From contig CM036759.1 of the NCBI GenBank assembly GCA_020796225.1, positions 1,545,782-1,609,781 of the forward strand: DNA of 64,000 bases, written 5' to 3'. Shown piece after piece: positions 46,216 to 55,730 of this stretch. The position numbers and the translations under genes were made by a program. The notes beneath the pieces are model-generated. The model searched no databases. It was not told where the DNA came from and saw only the letters and a program-made list of their open reading frames with translations. The first letter of the stretch is position 1. Each line of letters starts with the position of its first letter. Origin of the DNA: Arion vulgaris (taxonomy: Eukaryota > Mollusca > Gastropoda > Stylommatophora > Arionidae).

Positions 46216-47224
46216 AGGTCATACTTTTGTACAGCTCATGGACAAGTATATGACAGCTCATGGACAAGTATATGACAGCTCATGGACAAGTATATGACAG
46301 CTCATGGGACAAGTATATGACATCTCATGGACAAGTATATTACAGCTCATGGACAAGTATATGACAGCTCATGGACAAGTATATGACAGCTCATGGGACA
46401 AGTATATGACAGCTCATGGACAAGTATATGACAGCTCACGGACAAGTATATGACATCTCATGGACAAGTATATGACAGCTCACGGACAAGTATATGACAT
46501 CTCATGGACAAGTATATGACAGCTCATGGGACAAGTATATGACAGCTCATGGACAAGTATATGACAGCTCATGGACAAGTATATGACAGCTCATGGACAA
46601 GTATATGACATCTCATGGACAAGTATATGACATCTCATGGACAAGTATATGACATCTCATGGACAAGTATATGACATCTCATGGACAAGTATATGACATC
46701 TCATGGACAAGTATATGACATCTCATGGACAAGTATATGACATCTCATGGACAAGTATATGACATCTCATGGACAAGTATATGACATCTCATGGACAAGT
46801 ATATGACAGCTCATGGACAAGTATATGACAGCTCATGGACAAGTATATGACAGCTCATGGACAAGTATATGACAGCTCATGGACAAGTATATGACAGCTC
46901 ATGGACAAGTATATTACATCTCAAGGACAAGTATATTACATCTCATGGACAAGTATATGACAGCTCATGGACAAGTATATGACAGCTCACGGACAAGTAT
47001 ATGACATCTCATGGACAAGTATATGACATCTCATGGACAAGTATATGATAGCTCATGGACAAGTATATGACAGCTCATGGACAAGTATATGACATCTCAT
47101 GGACAAGTATATGACATCTCATGGACAAGTATATGACAGCTCATGGACAAGTATATGACATCTCATAGACAAGTATATGACATCTCATGTACAAGTATAT
47201 GACATCTCATGGACAAGTATATGA
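46216..47224. repeat. 22-bp minisatellite, about 46 copies
   Basis: Unit contains GACAGCTCATGGACAAGTAT. GACAGC and GACATC variants cluster in blocks; a few units have one extra G. Confidence 0.96.
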
Positions 47225-47351
47225 CAAAATGTTTATTTTGATAGCATAGATGGTGATCACACAAAGTTGGAAAGAAAAATACCCAAATTAATCACAAGAT
47301 GGCTACTGTATGCGGAATGGTAAAGTGTAACTAATTAATGATTTTGTCTTC

Positions 47352-47886
47352 CGATGGACAAGTAAACTAAAAGTCTACATGGACAAGTAAACTAGACATC
47401 TACATGGACAAGTAAACTAGGAGTCTACATGGACAAGTAAACTAGACATCTACATGGACAAGTAAACTAAAAGTCTACATGGACAAGTAAACTAAAAGTC
47501 TACATGGACAAGTAAACTAGACATCTACATGGACAAGTAAATTAGACATCTACATGGACAAGTAAACTAGGAGTCTACATGGACAAGTAAACTAGACATC
47601 TACATGGACAAGTAAACTAGGAGTCTACATGGACAAGTAAACTAGACATCTACATGGACAAGTAAACTAAAAGTCTACATGGACAAGTAAACTAGACATC
47701 TACATGGACAAGTAAACTAGGAGTCTACATGGACAAGTAAACTAAAAGTCTACATGGACAAGTAAACTAGAAGTCTACATGGACAAGTAAACTAGAAGTC
47801 TACATGGACAAGTAAACTAGACATCTACATGGACAAATAAACTAGAAGTCTACATGGACAAGTAAACTAAACATCTACATGGACAA
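47352..47886. repeat. 25-bp minisatellite, about 21 copies
   Basis: Unit contains CTACATGGACAAGTAAACTA, followed by GACAT, AAAGT or GGAGT. It shares CATGGACAAGTA with the 22-bp array 130 bp away. Confidence 0.96.
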
Positions 47887-48341
47887 AAATCATGGTTTTA
47901 CTCGCTTAGTTTGATGGACTCACAAATGTCCAGACTTGATTAGTTGGTACCAATAACGTGTTATATTTGAACTTGAATAAATTGTATATGTCCAAAATAT
48001 GCAAAGTTGAAAGGTCAGTTAGATAAAATGAAGTAGTAAATTATAAAAGTAATATCAAGACAGAAATAATCAGGATATAACTACATTTAAAACAAAAAAA
48101 GCAGCAGAGAAATTTATAATTGTTCTTGTTGCAGTAAGCAATATCTTAATATTGACAGTTTCCCAACACAAATCTGAAACTTTTATAAATGACAAGCAAA
48201 CACATCCATATATGAATTTGATATTGACAGTTTCAACAGTTTCTGATCATAAATAGAATATCTACGTTCTTTTAAAATGTTCTTGTTAAATATTGAATAA
48301 ACCACAACAATATGATTACTATATATGATGAATGATGTTTG
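47887..48341. other. No gene seen; AT-rich
   Basis: Contains two copies of ATATTGACAGTTTC (about 48151 and 48221). No exon can be supported. Confidence 0.5.
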
Positions 48342-48351
48342 GAATCCCTGT

Positions 48352-48569
48352 ATATATATATATATGGAACTGTAGTAAAACTATTTGATTGGTAAAACAC
48401 GTAATCACAAAGTACTGTAGTTTTACAAATTACAAAAACAATGACAAAATACAGCAACGTTTCGACCAACAAGGCCTTTATCAAGCAAACGACCTTGTTG
48501 GTCGAAACGTTCTGATTTTGTCATTGTTTTGTAATTTGTAAAACTACAGTACTTGTAATTACGTGTTTT
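48352..48569. mobile_element. Foldback (MITE-like) element with 10-bp direct repeats
   Basis: Arms 48394-48474 and 48493-48569 are near-perfect inverted repeats around an 18-bp loop, beginning AAAACACGTAAT and ending CGTTTCGACCAACAAGG. The element is bounded by GAATCCCTGT at 48342-48351 and 48570-48579, like a target duplication. Both arms carry GGTCGAAACGTT, a motif met at Penelope-like element ends. It has no coding capacity. A (TA)n run lies inside the left edge. Confidence 0.8.
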
Positions 48570-48599
48570 GAATCCCTGTCATCATTAAATAAATTATTG

Positions 48600-48835
48600 A
48601 GAATGTGAACTGGGGCTGAGCATCTGGACTGAGAGTTGTAATAGCTGTGAGATGGTAGTAAATCTGGTTTCATTCTCATTATGTGACCGAACCATTTTAT
48701 TTTTTCTCATCTAATATGTTGAATGTATGATGTTATTCCAACTAGGCATTTCTAATATTCTCATTTCTTAATCTATCCTGTCTTGTAACATTGACGACTT
48801 TTCTTAAACAGTTCATTTCATATGTTTCACAGGCA
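48600..48835 (-). pseudogene. LINE C-terminal fragment
   Basis: Minus strand reads ACETYEMNCLRKVVNVTRQD, RLRNENIRNA, then after stops and a frame change KIKWFGHIMRMKPDLLP. Same family as the fragments at 11906 and 36600. The rest (48836-49004) shows no gene. Confidence 0.75.
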
Positions 48836-49004
48836 AGTCATATGGGAGGAGTCATATGGAGAAGTCCGGTACAATGAGATCAATTATTTATTTTGAGACT
48901 ATGAATTCTAACACGAATAGCTCAAACAACAGCCAATCTGGCATATTTGAAATCTGAATGGGAAAACTCAAAACATCTCATACAGAACTAAGCTGAGACA
49001 ATTA

Positions 49005-49200
49005 GTGGATGTAGTACATCTGTATGTGGTACATCTGTATGTGGTACATCTGTATGTGGTACATATGTATGTGGTACATCTGTATGTGGTACATCTGTAT
49101 GTGGTACATCTGTATGTGGTACATCTGTATGTGGTACATCTGTATGTGGTACATCTGTATGTGGTACATCTGTATGTGGTACATCTGTATGTGGTACATG
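49005..49200. repeat. 15-bp minisatellite, about 13 copies
   Basis: Unit GTGGTACATCTGTAT, one ATATG variant. Open in all frames because the period is five codons. Confidence 0.96.
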
Positions 49201-49346
49201 CAAGACTTGGACACTTGTCCTCTTTTCAAGATAAGTTATCACAAAATGGAAATGAGATTCATATACCAAAATTTTTATGTAATATCATTACTCAGCAACC
49301 TGAACCAGACATTCAGCAGTAACTGGGGGAAAGGGAGGGATGACAT

Positions 49347-49550
49347 GCTTCCTTGATCATTGATGATGTGGGGGAAGGGGGACATGCTTCCATAATCATT
49401 GATGACTGGGGGATGCTTCCTTGATCATTGATGACTGGGGAGGAGGGCATGCTTCCTTGATCATTGATGACTGGGGAGGAGGGGCATGCTTCCTTGATCA
49501 TTGATGACGGGGTTGAGGGGGAAACATACTTCATTGATGATTGACTGGGG
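49347..49550. repeat. About 37-bp repeat, 5-6 copies
   Basis: Unit contains CTTCCTTGATCATTGATGAC and a G-rich GGGGAGGAGGG of variable length. Confidence 0.92.
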
Positions 49551-49749
49551 ACATGTTACAAATAAGAAACAGCTACTCATGAATGAAAGTCAAAAAACAA
49601 TTTGTAAAAAGAAAAAAAAACACAGAAATAATAATACATAATATTCTAGCAATAGATCATATCAAAACAGTACATCATCACATCGTCACATCATCACATC
49701 ATGTCATTTAAACAAAAAAGAAATAAAGAAAAAGAAAATATTTGCAGTA

Positions 49750-49919
49750 AATGTAACAGATTCTGTCCAACAATTGTCCAACAAATGTAACAGATTCTGT
49801 CCAACAATTGTCCAACAAATGTAGCAGATTCTGTCCAACAATTGTCCAACAAATGTAACAGATTCTGTCCAACAATTGTCCGACAAATGTAACAGATTCT
49901 GTCCAACAATTGCCCGACA
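49750..49919. repeat. 34-bp minisatellite, 5 copies
   Basis: Unit contains GTAACAGATTCTGTCCAACA and ATTGTCCAACAAAT. Confidence 0.95.
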
Positions 49920-50004
49920 CTGAGATTCCAGAAATAAGTATTCCCAGTATTATGAGTTATCTATGGAAATATATCACATACTTGTATGGGAAATAACATA
50001 GTTA

Positions 50005-50090
50005 AATAACGTACATGGTAACGTATGATATGTTAATTAACGTACATGGTAACGTCTGATATGTTAATTAGCATACACAATAACATGTCT
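50005..50090. repeat. About 33-bp repeat, 2.5 copies
   Basis: Unit contains AACGTACATGGTAACGT and TGATATGTTAATTA. Confidence 0.85.
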
Positions 50091-50149
50091 CAAAGAAAAT
50101 ATAGACAAGCATAACCACGATATTCCCATATTTGCTCAACTAAGACCAG

Positions 50150-50413
50150 AGTTAACTCTCTTTAACAAGCTGTATCAGAGTTAACTCTCTTTAACAAGCT
50201 GTATCAGAGTTAACTCTCTTTAACAAGCTGTATCAGAGTTAACTCTCTTTAACAAGTTGTACCAGAGTTAACTCTCTTTAACAAGTTGTACCAGAGTTAA
50301 CTCTCTTTAACAAGTTGTACCAGAGTTAACTCTCTTTAACAAGTTGTACCAGAGTTAACTCTCTTTAACAAGTTGCACCAGAGTTAACTCTCTTTAACAA
50401 GTTGTACCAGAGA
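50150..50413. repeat. 29-bp minisatellite, 9 copies
   Basis: Unit contains AGAGTTAACTCTCTTTAACA. AGAGTTAACTCT is a perfect 12-bp palindrome repeated every unit. Confidence 0.95.
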
Positions 50414-50423
50414 TAACCAATCA

Positions 50424-50505
50424 GAAATATTATCCCCAATAACTGGTATATATGATAACAATGAGAAATATTATCCCCAATAACTGGTATATATGATAAC
50501 AATGA
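50424..50505. repeat. About 40-bp direct duplication
   Basis: Two copies of a segment with AAATATTATCCCCAATAACT. Confidence 0.9.
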
Positions 50506-50618
50506 TATCAGTTGACTATCAGAATCTTGTCTGTTATGGTAATATTTGTTTGTCGTTGTCTTGTCCTCGATGGGAACCACAGACACAATCTACAGTTATA
50601 TTTAGTTTATCCAACAGA

Positions 50619-50868
50619 AGAAGAAGAAGATAGAACTATTAGAAGAAGAAGATAGAACTATTTGAAGAAGAAGATAGAACTATTTGAAGAAGATAGAACT
50701 ATTTGAAGAAGAAGATAGAACTATTAGAAGAAGAAGATAGAACTATTAGAAGAAGAAGATAGAACTATTTGAAGAAGAAGATAGAACTATTTGAAGAAGA
50801 AGATAGAACTATTTGAAGAAGAAGATAGAACTATTTGAAGAAGAAGATAGAACTATTAGAAGAAGAGA
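50619..50868. repeat. 21-bp minisatellite, about 12 copies
   Basis: Unit GAAGAAGATAGAACTATTT with TTTG/TTAG variants. Confidence 0.94.
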
Positions 50869-50887
50869 CTTGCACAGAACAACTCTT

Positions 50888-51060
50888 AGACATATTTCAA
50901 CTTCACACATGTTGCCCTCGACCTTGACCAGGTCAATGTGAAATGTTTCCTTCAGCCATACAATAATACAGACATATTTCAACTTCACACATGTTGCCCT
51001 CGACCTTGACCAGGTCAATGTGAAATGTTTCCTTCATCCATACAATAATACAGACATATT
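50888..51060. repeat. 82-bp direct duplication
   Basis: Two copies containing ATTTCAACTTCACACATGTT and CTCGACCTTGACCAGGTC. Confidence 0.92.
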
Positions 51061-51597
51061 TAACAATGCGTCCAATCAACAGAAATATCATTATAATAAG
51101 AAGAAGAAGAAGAAGGACAAATATTTGATATGTTCCTGGATAACATCTGTTTATTATTTACTTACTGGATAGTTACAGAACAGATTTAATAATAATCATG
51201 ATTCACAACCCTGCACAAGCAACCCTCGGAGACTGTCAAATGTTGCATCATCTTCAAATGTTTTCACAAGTGAAGGACCCTAACAATGTGTGGTGGTGGT
51301 TGGTGTATGTCCATTTAGTCAAACAAGCTAGTCAGTAACTTCAACATACAAGGTTCAACAAAGATAGACTATTTACTTGGAGGAGAAGGACGAGGTGAGT
51401 GGGGACATACATTTTGTGTGTCAAACATATGAGTGTTGATTGTACCTAACAGAAGGATTGACATGTTGGCTAGCAGGACTGATATTATAACCATGTTTAG
51501 AGGACAATAAAAGCCATCTTGTATCTGTTCTTATTGACTTATAATACAGAAATCTGAATGTTCAAACAAAATACTTCTTTATTAAATAGCGGCTGAG
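51061..51597. other. No coding sequence seen; presumed distal 3' UTR or flank of GNPNAT1
   Basis: A minus-strand AATAAA lies at 51578-51583, a possible cleavage signal about 1.45 kb after the GNPNAT1 stop codon. A GAAGAAGAAGAAGAAGG run is at 51100. Confidence 0.35.
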
Positions 51598-52225
51598 ATC
51601 ATGTATGACTGAGAGAGGTACTGAGTGACTGAGAGAGGTATTGAGTGATTGAGAGATATCATGTATGACTGAGAGAGGTAGGTATTGGAGTGACTGAGAG
51701 AGCATTAGGATAGGACTGAGACTGAGGTATTGAGTGATTGAGAGAGATCATGTATGACTAGAGAGAGGTATTGAGTGACTAGAGAGACTCATGTATGACT
51801 GAGAGAGGTATTGAGTGATTGAGAGAGATCATGTATGACTGAGAGAGGTACTGAGGATTGACGAGAGATATTGGTGATAGACTATAGAGAGGTACTTTAG
51901 TGATTGAGAGAGACCATGTATGACTAGAGAGGTATTGAGTGATTGAGAGAGACCATGTATGACTGAGAGAGGTATTGAGTGATTGAGAGAGATCATGTAT
52001 GACTAGAGAGGTATGAGTGATTGAGAGAGACATGTATGACTAGAGAGGTATTGAGTGACTTTAGAGAGATCATGTATGACTGAGAGGTATTGAGTGATTG
52101 AGAGATCATATACAGAGTATTGAGTGACTAAGAGAGATCATGTATGACTGAGAGAGGTATTGAGTGATATCATGTATGACTGAGAGAGGTATTGAGTGAT
52201 ACCATGTATGACTGAGAGAGGTAAT
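51598..52225. repeat. About 40-bp minisatellite, heavily deletion-scarred
   Basis: Unit contains GACTGAGAGAGGTATTGAGT and GAGAGAGATCATGTAT. Many copies lack 1-10 bases; substitutions are rarer. Confidence 0.9.
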
Positions 52226-52337
52226 GAGAGAGCTAGAGACTGATATGAAAAAGATAGATAAAACATGGAAAGAATTGAAAGGGATGGCAAAAGAGAGGAA
52301 GATCTGGAAGAAGTTTATTGAAGACCTGTGCTCCGTT
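52226..52337 (+). mobile_element. RTE-like LINE C-terminal end
   Basis: Plus strand reads LETDMKKIDKTWKELKG, MAKERKIWKKFIEDLCSVGS then TGA, equivalent to the WxELKKLAQDRxxWRxxVxALCS end of the elements at 9191 and 39878. It sits between two arrays in the presumed GNPNAT1 3' UTR. Confidence 0.8.
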
Positions 52338-52390
52338 GGGAGCTGATGAAAAGTGAAGAGAAAGACAAGGAGTGGTTGAGATAATGAGTA

Positions 52391-53035
52391 ACATTGACAA
52401 GTAGTAGAAGTTACATTGACAAGTAGTAGAAGTTACATTGACAAGTAGTAGAAGTTACATTGACAAGAAGTAGAAGTTACATTGACAAGTAGTAGAAGTT
52501 ACATTGACAAGAAGTAGAAGTTACATTGACAAGTAGTAGAAGTTACATTGACAAGTAGTAGAAGTTACATTGACAAGTAGTAGAAGTTACATTGACAAGA
52601 AGTAGAAGTTACATTGACAAGTAGTAAGTACATTGACAAGAAGTAGAAGTTACATTGACAAGAGTAGAAGTTACATTGACAAGTAGTAGAAGTTACATTG
52701 ACAAGTAGTAGAAGTTACATTGATAAGTAGTAGAAGTTACATTGACAAGTAGTAGAAGTTACATTGACAAGTAGTAGAAGTTACATTGACAAGTAGTAGA
52801 AGTTACTTTACAAGTAGAAGCATTGACAAGTAGTAGAAGTTACATTGACAAGTAGTAGAAGTTACATTGACAAGTAGTAGAAGTTACATTGACAAGTAGT
52901 AGAAGTTACATTGACAAGTAGTAGAAGTTACATTGACAAGAGTAGAGTTACATTGACAAGAAGTAGAAGTTACATTGACAAGTAGTAGAAGTTACATTGA
53001 CAAGTAGCAGAAGTTACATTGACAAGTAGTAGAAG
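52391..53035. repeat. 22-bp minisatellite beginning at the GNPNAT1 stop codon
   Basis: Unit contains ACATTGACAAGTAGTAGAAG, about 29 copies. The last unit's AGAAGTTA overlaps the TTA that is the minus-strand TAA stop (53036-53038), so the start of the 3' UTR is array sequence. Confidence 0.95.
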
Positions 53036-53186
53036 TTAATCAAAGAATCGTTGTTGCATAAAGTTCTGTCCAGGAGTGCTCTTGAAACCAAATTGTGTGT
53101 AGAACTGGACATTCTGGTCCTTACACTCTAGGGACACTTTGTAGCAGCCCAGCTTCTGACTTAGACCTACTAACAAATCCACTAAT
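53036..53186 (-). CDS. GNPNAT1: Glucosamine 6-phosphate N-acetyltransferase, last coding exon
   Basis: Transfers acetyl from acetyl-CoA to glucosamine 6-phosphate in the hexosamine pathway to UDP-GlcNAc, needed for glycans and chitin; a cytosolic dimeric GNAT-fold enzyme. This exon starts after TTGGTTTCAG (AG at 53187-53188) and joins in phase to 59656-59717, the split codon AT/A being Ile. It encodes LVDLLVGLSQKLGCYKVSLE, CKDQNVQFYTQFGF, then NFMQQRFFD and TAA. The pattern KLxCYKxxLEC, QNVxFYxxFGF and a C-terminal RRF/QRF matches animal GNPNAT1, with the Tyr of FYxxFG in place. The reading frame is intact across 49 codons. The stop codon touches the 22-bp minisatellite. Assignment rests on remembered family sequence. 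Confidence 0.92.
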
Positions 53187-53217
53187 CTGAAACCAAGACA
53201 AGAATAATATAAGATAT

Positions 53218-53300
53218 GAATAACATGGACAAATATAGCATAGACAGGGATAATAACATGGACAAGTATAGCATAGACAGGGATAATAACATGGACAAGA
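53218..53300. repeat. 33-bp repeat, about 2.5 copies
   Basis: Unit contains ACATGGACAAGTATAGCATA and GACAGGGATAATA. It shares CATGGACAAGTAT with the array at 46216. It lies just inside the GNPNAT1 intron. Confidence 0.9.
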
Positions 53301-53394
53301 GATACCTACTTTGTATATATATCAATCAATCAATCAATTCCATGCCTGCTAGCGTAGGTGATCATGTCTCTTCACAACTCTCTCTCTCCTTGGT

Positions 53395-53499
53395 GCAGTT
53401 AATCAGTTCTCATGTTGATCTTTTGTGGAACCACAATGTCAGACCATCCACGATCTCTCCTTCCCTGAATTTTACCTGTTGTCGCTAAATGTTTTAGAC
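53395..53499 (-). pseudogene. RTE-like LINE C-terminal piece, left of the hAT insertion
   Basis: Minus strand reads HLATTGKIQGRRDRGWSDI then VVPQ, the family's HLVTTGKIxGRRxRGR tail. The upstream part of the same element continues beyond the hAT at 57510. Joined across the hAT, the frame reads ESLQHLATTGKIQG, supporting one original element. Confidence 0.75.
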
Positions 53500-54017
53500 C
53501 ATCGGTTCCCAACCTTTTTTGAATGAGCGCCCCCTTTTTCAGTGAATAATTCGCCAGCGCTTCCCTTGGGTAAACTATATTGTATATACTATAAATGGAA
53601 AAACAAGGACACATTTTTCAATTATTTTATTAGATAATAATACCAATATTACTGTATTCCTCACAGTATCATTGACACAATTTATGTTATAATGTATTTA
53701 TTGGAGCTGAACTAGATGTGATGAAACTAAATTTTTTGATATTTGGTGACATTTTTGTCATCAATAATTTTAAATCTTCGCATTCCTCTATTGACAATCT
53801 GTTTTGTTTCTTTGTAAATAGTCTGGTGACCATGATAAATCCTCTTTCAGCTAAATAGGGTGATGGGAATACAATAAACAACTTCTTACTGCAGCCCATT
53901 AGGGTTTAGATATAATATTGGAATTTAACTTTGTAGAGCTTGCAGTGTGAGGGTATCCACTGGATTACTACACTCTATATAATTATAATTATAAATGACT
54001 ACACTCTCTTGAATCAT

Positions 54018-54083
54018 GGGCCAACTGGGCTACGGATCGTGGGCCAACTGGGCTACGGATCGTGGGCCAACTGGGCTACGGAT
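54018..54083. repeat. About 22-26-bp repeat, 3 copies
   Basis: GGGCCAACTGGGCTACGGAT three times, inside the nested LINE's 3' region. Confidence 0.92.
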
Positions 54084-55490
54084 GACCTGAGATCACTTAG
54101 TTCTGTGTTCTTTTCAGATTTCACTGCTGAGATAGTAGACCAAAAGCATAATTTTTCCATGTATTTGGTTTCATATGTTGTAGTGCCATTTTTGCAGCTG
54201 CATTGAGGTCATCCAGCTCTGGAAGCCTGTATGATCAGGGAGGAGAGATGCTGGCTGGTAGTATGTCTTGGTTGAGCCAGTGCCAATATTGGGTCTGCGT
54301 GGGCAAGCTCTTTGGAGTTTGCCATGAAGCTACTCCTTTTCAATCTGCCCTACCATAGCTGTTTATTTGGGGGTGCATTGGATGGTTAATTAGTCTCTTG
54401 CATTTTCTCCTTGATGAAGTACTTTCATGTTCCGTCTGTCTTCCAATGATTGAAGTATGATGGCCGTTTCCAGTACTTCTATGGGGGTAGACTTATGGTT
54501 TCAGTGATGATCCGTGCCTGACTTAACACTCGACTTAGCTTTATGAAGTTTGTCTTGGAGATTATGACCCAGGCTGCTATGCCATATTTAAGTACTGGCC
54601 AAACTCTCCCAGAGTAAATCCTTTTCGGAATGCTACAGCCCGCACTCGTGTTGGTGCCTGCTAATTTGTTCACGATCCCCAGTCTCTTCTTTTCTTTTCT
54701 CTAGATTTATCTGTGTTTTCCAAATCCGCCTGCTCTCCATCACGATTCCCATATATGTTGGACATTCGTCTATTGAGAGTAGGTGGTCATTGAACTTGAG
54801 TTTGAGCATTTGTTTCTTCTTGCTGAAGACTTTTCATTTATAAAGGGCAGTCAAGACCTGGTCTATTTTTCTAGATTTTTAATTACATCTTGCATCCTTG
54901 AGGTGGCTACTGCTATTGATTATTCTCGTGTCCATAGTGCCAGATCATCAGCGTAGATTGCATCATGCACTCTGTTGGGGATGTCTTCCATAATCATTTA
55001 TAAAAACTAGAAGTAGCGTGGGAGACAGGATCCCTCCTTGGGGAACAACTTGTTCAATGATTGCCTTCCTGCTATGTTTTTTTTTGGTCCTATACTTTGG
55101 CTGTTCTATTTACCAGATAGTGACATATCCAGATATACATGCGCCTTTTGATTCCGAGTTTGGGCAGTTTGATTTTCAGTTCCTCTCTCCAGACCCTGTC
55201 AAAATCCTTCTCCATGTCAACCCATACCGTTAGTGTTCTTTTCTTGGTCTACTTTCGATCTCCTGTGCAATGTAAGTTACTTGGTCTTCTGTTGATCCAT
55301 GCTGACTGAATCCACTCTGTTGTAGTAGTATCAATTGTTTTTGCTCCAATTGCCACATGAGTCTTCTATTGAGAAGCTTCTCCATCACTTTTCCAACACA
55401 CCAAAAGAGGCTAATTTATCTACGATTGCTTGGATCGAATCTGTCTTTTCCTTGTTTTAGCTTGGGCACTGTGATAGCTTCTTTTCATTT

Positions 55491-55730
55491 ACTAGGTATT
55501 TCTGTGACTTTCCAGCTCGCACTAGGTATTTCTGTGACTTTCCAGCTCGCACTAGGTATTTCTCAGACTTTCCAGCTCGCACTAGGTATTTCTACGACTT
55601 TCCAGCTCGCACTAGGTATTTCTGTGACTTTCCAGCTCGCACTAGGTATTTCTGCGACTTTCCAGCTCGCACTAGGTATTTCTGTGACTTTCCAGCTCGC
55701 ACTAGGTATTTCTGCGACTTTCCAGCTCGC
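55491..55730. repeat. 30-bp array of 8 units, in frame within LINE RT
   Basis: Unit ACTAGGTATTTCTGTGACTT plus TCCAGCTCGC. On the minus strand it encodes ASWKVTEIPS or ASWKVAEIPS, the segment before KEAITVPKLKQGK. Exactly ten codons, so the LINE frame is kept through the array. Confidence 0.95.

Noticed and set aside
46064..46230. Exon starting at ATG after TTTCTTTCAACAG
   Set aside because: The 31-bp repeat shifts frame every unit; alternative frames are all repeat-driven.
49005..49322. Pentapeptide-repeat protein from the 15-bp array
   Set aside because: Both strands and several frames are equally open, as expected for a 15-bp repeat.
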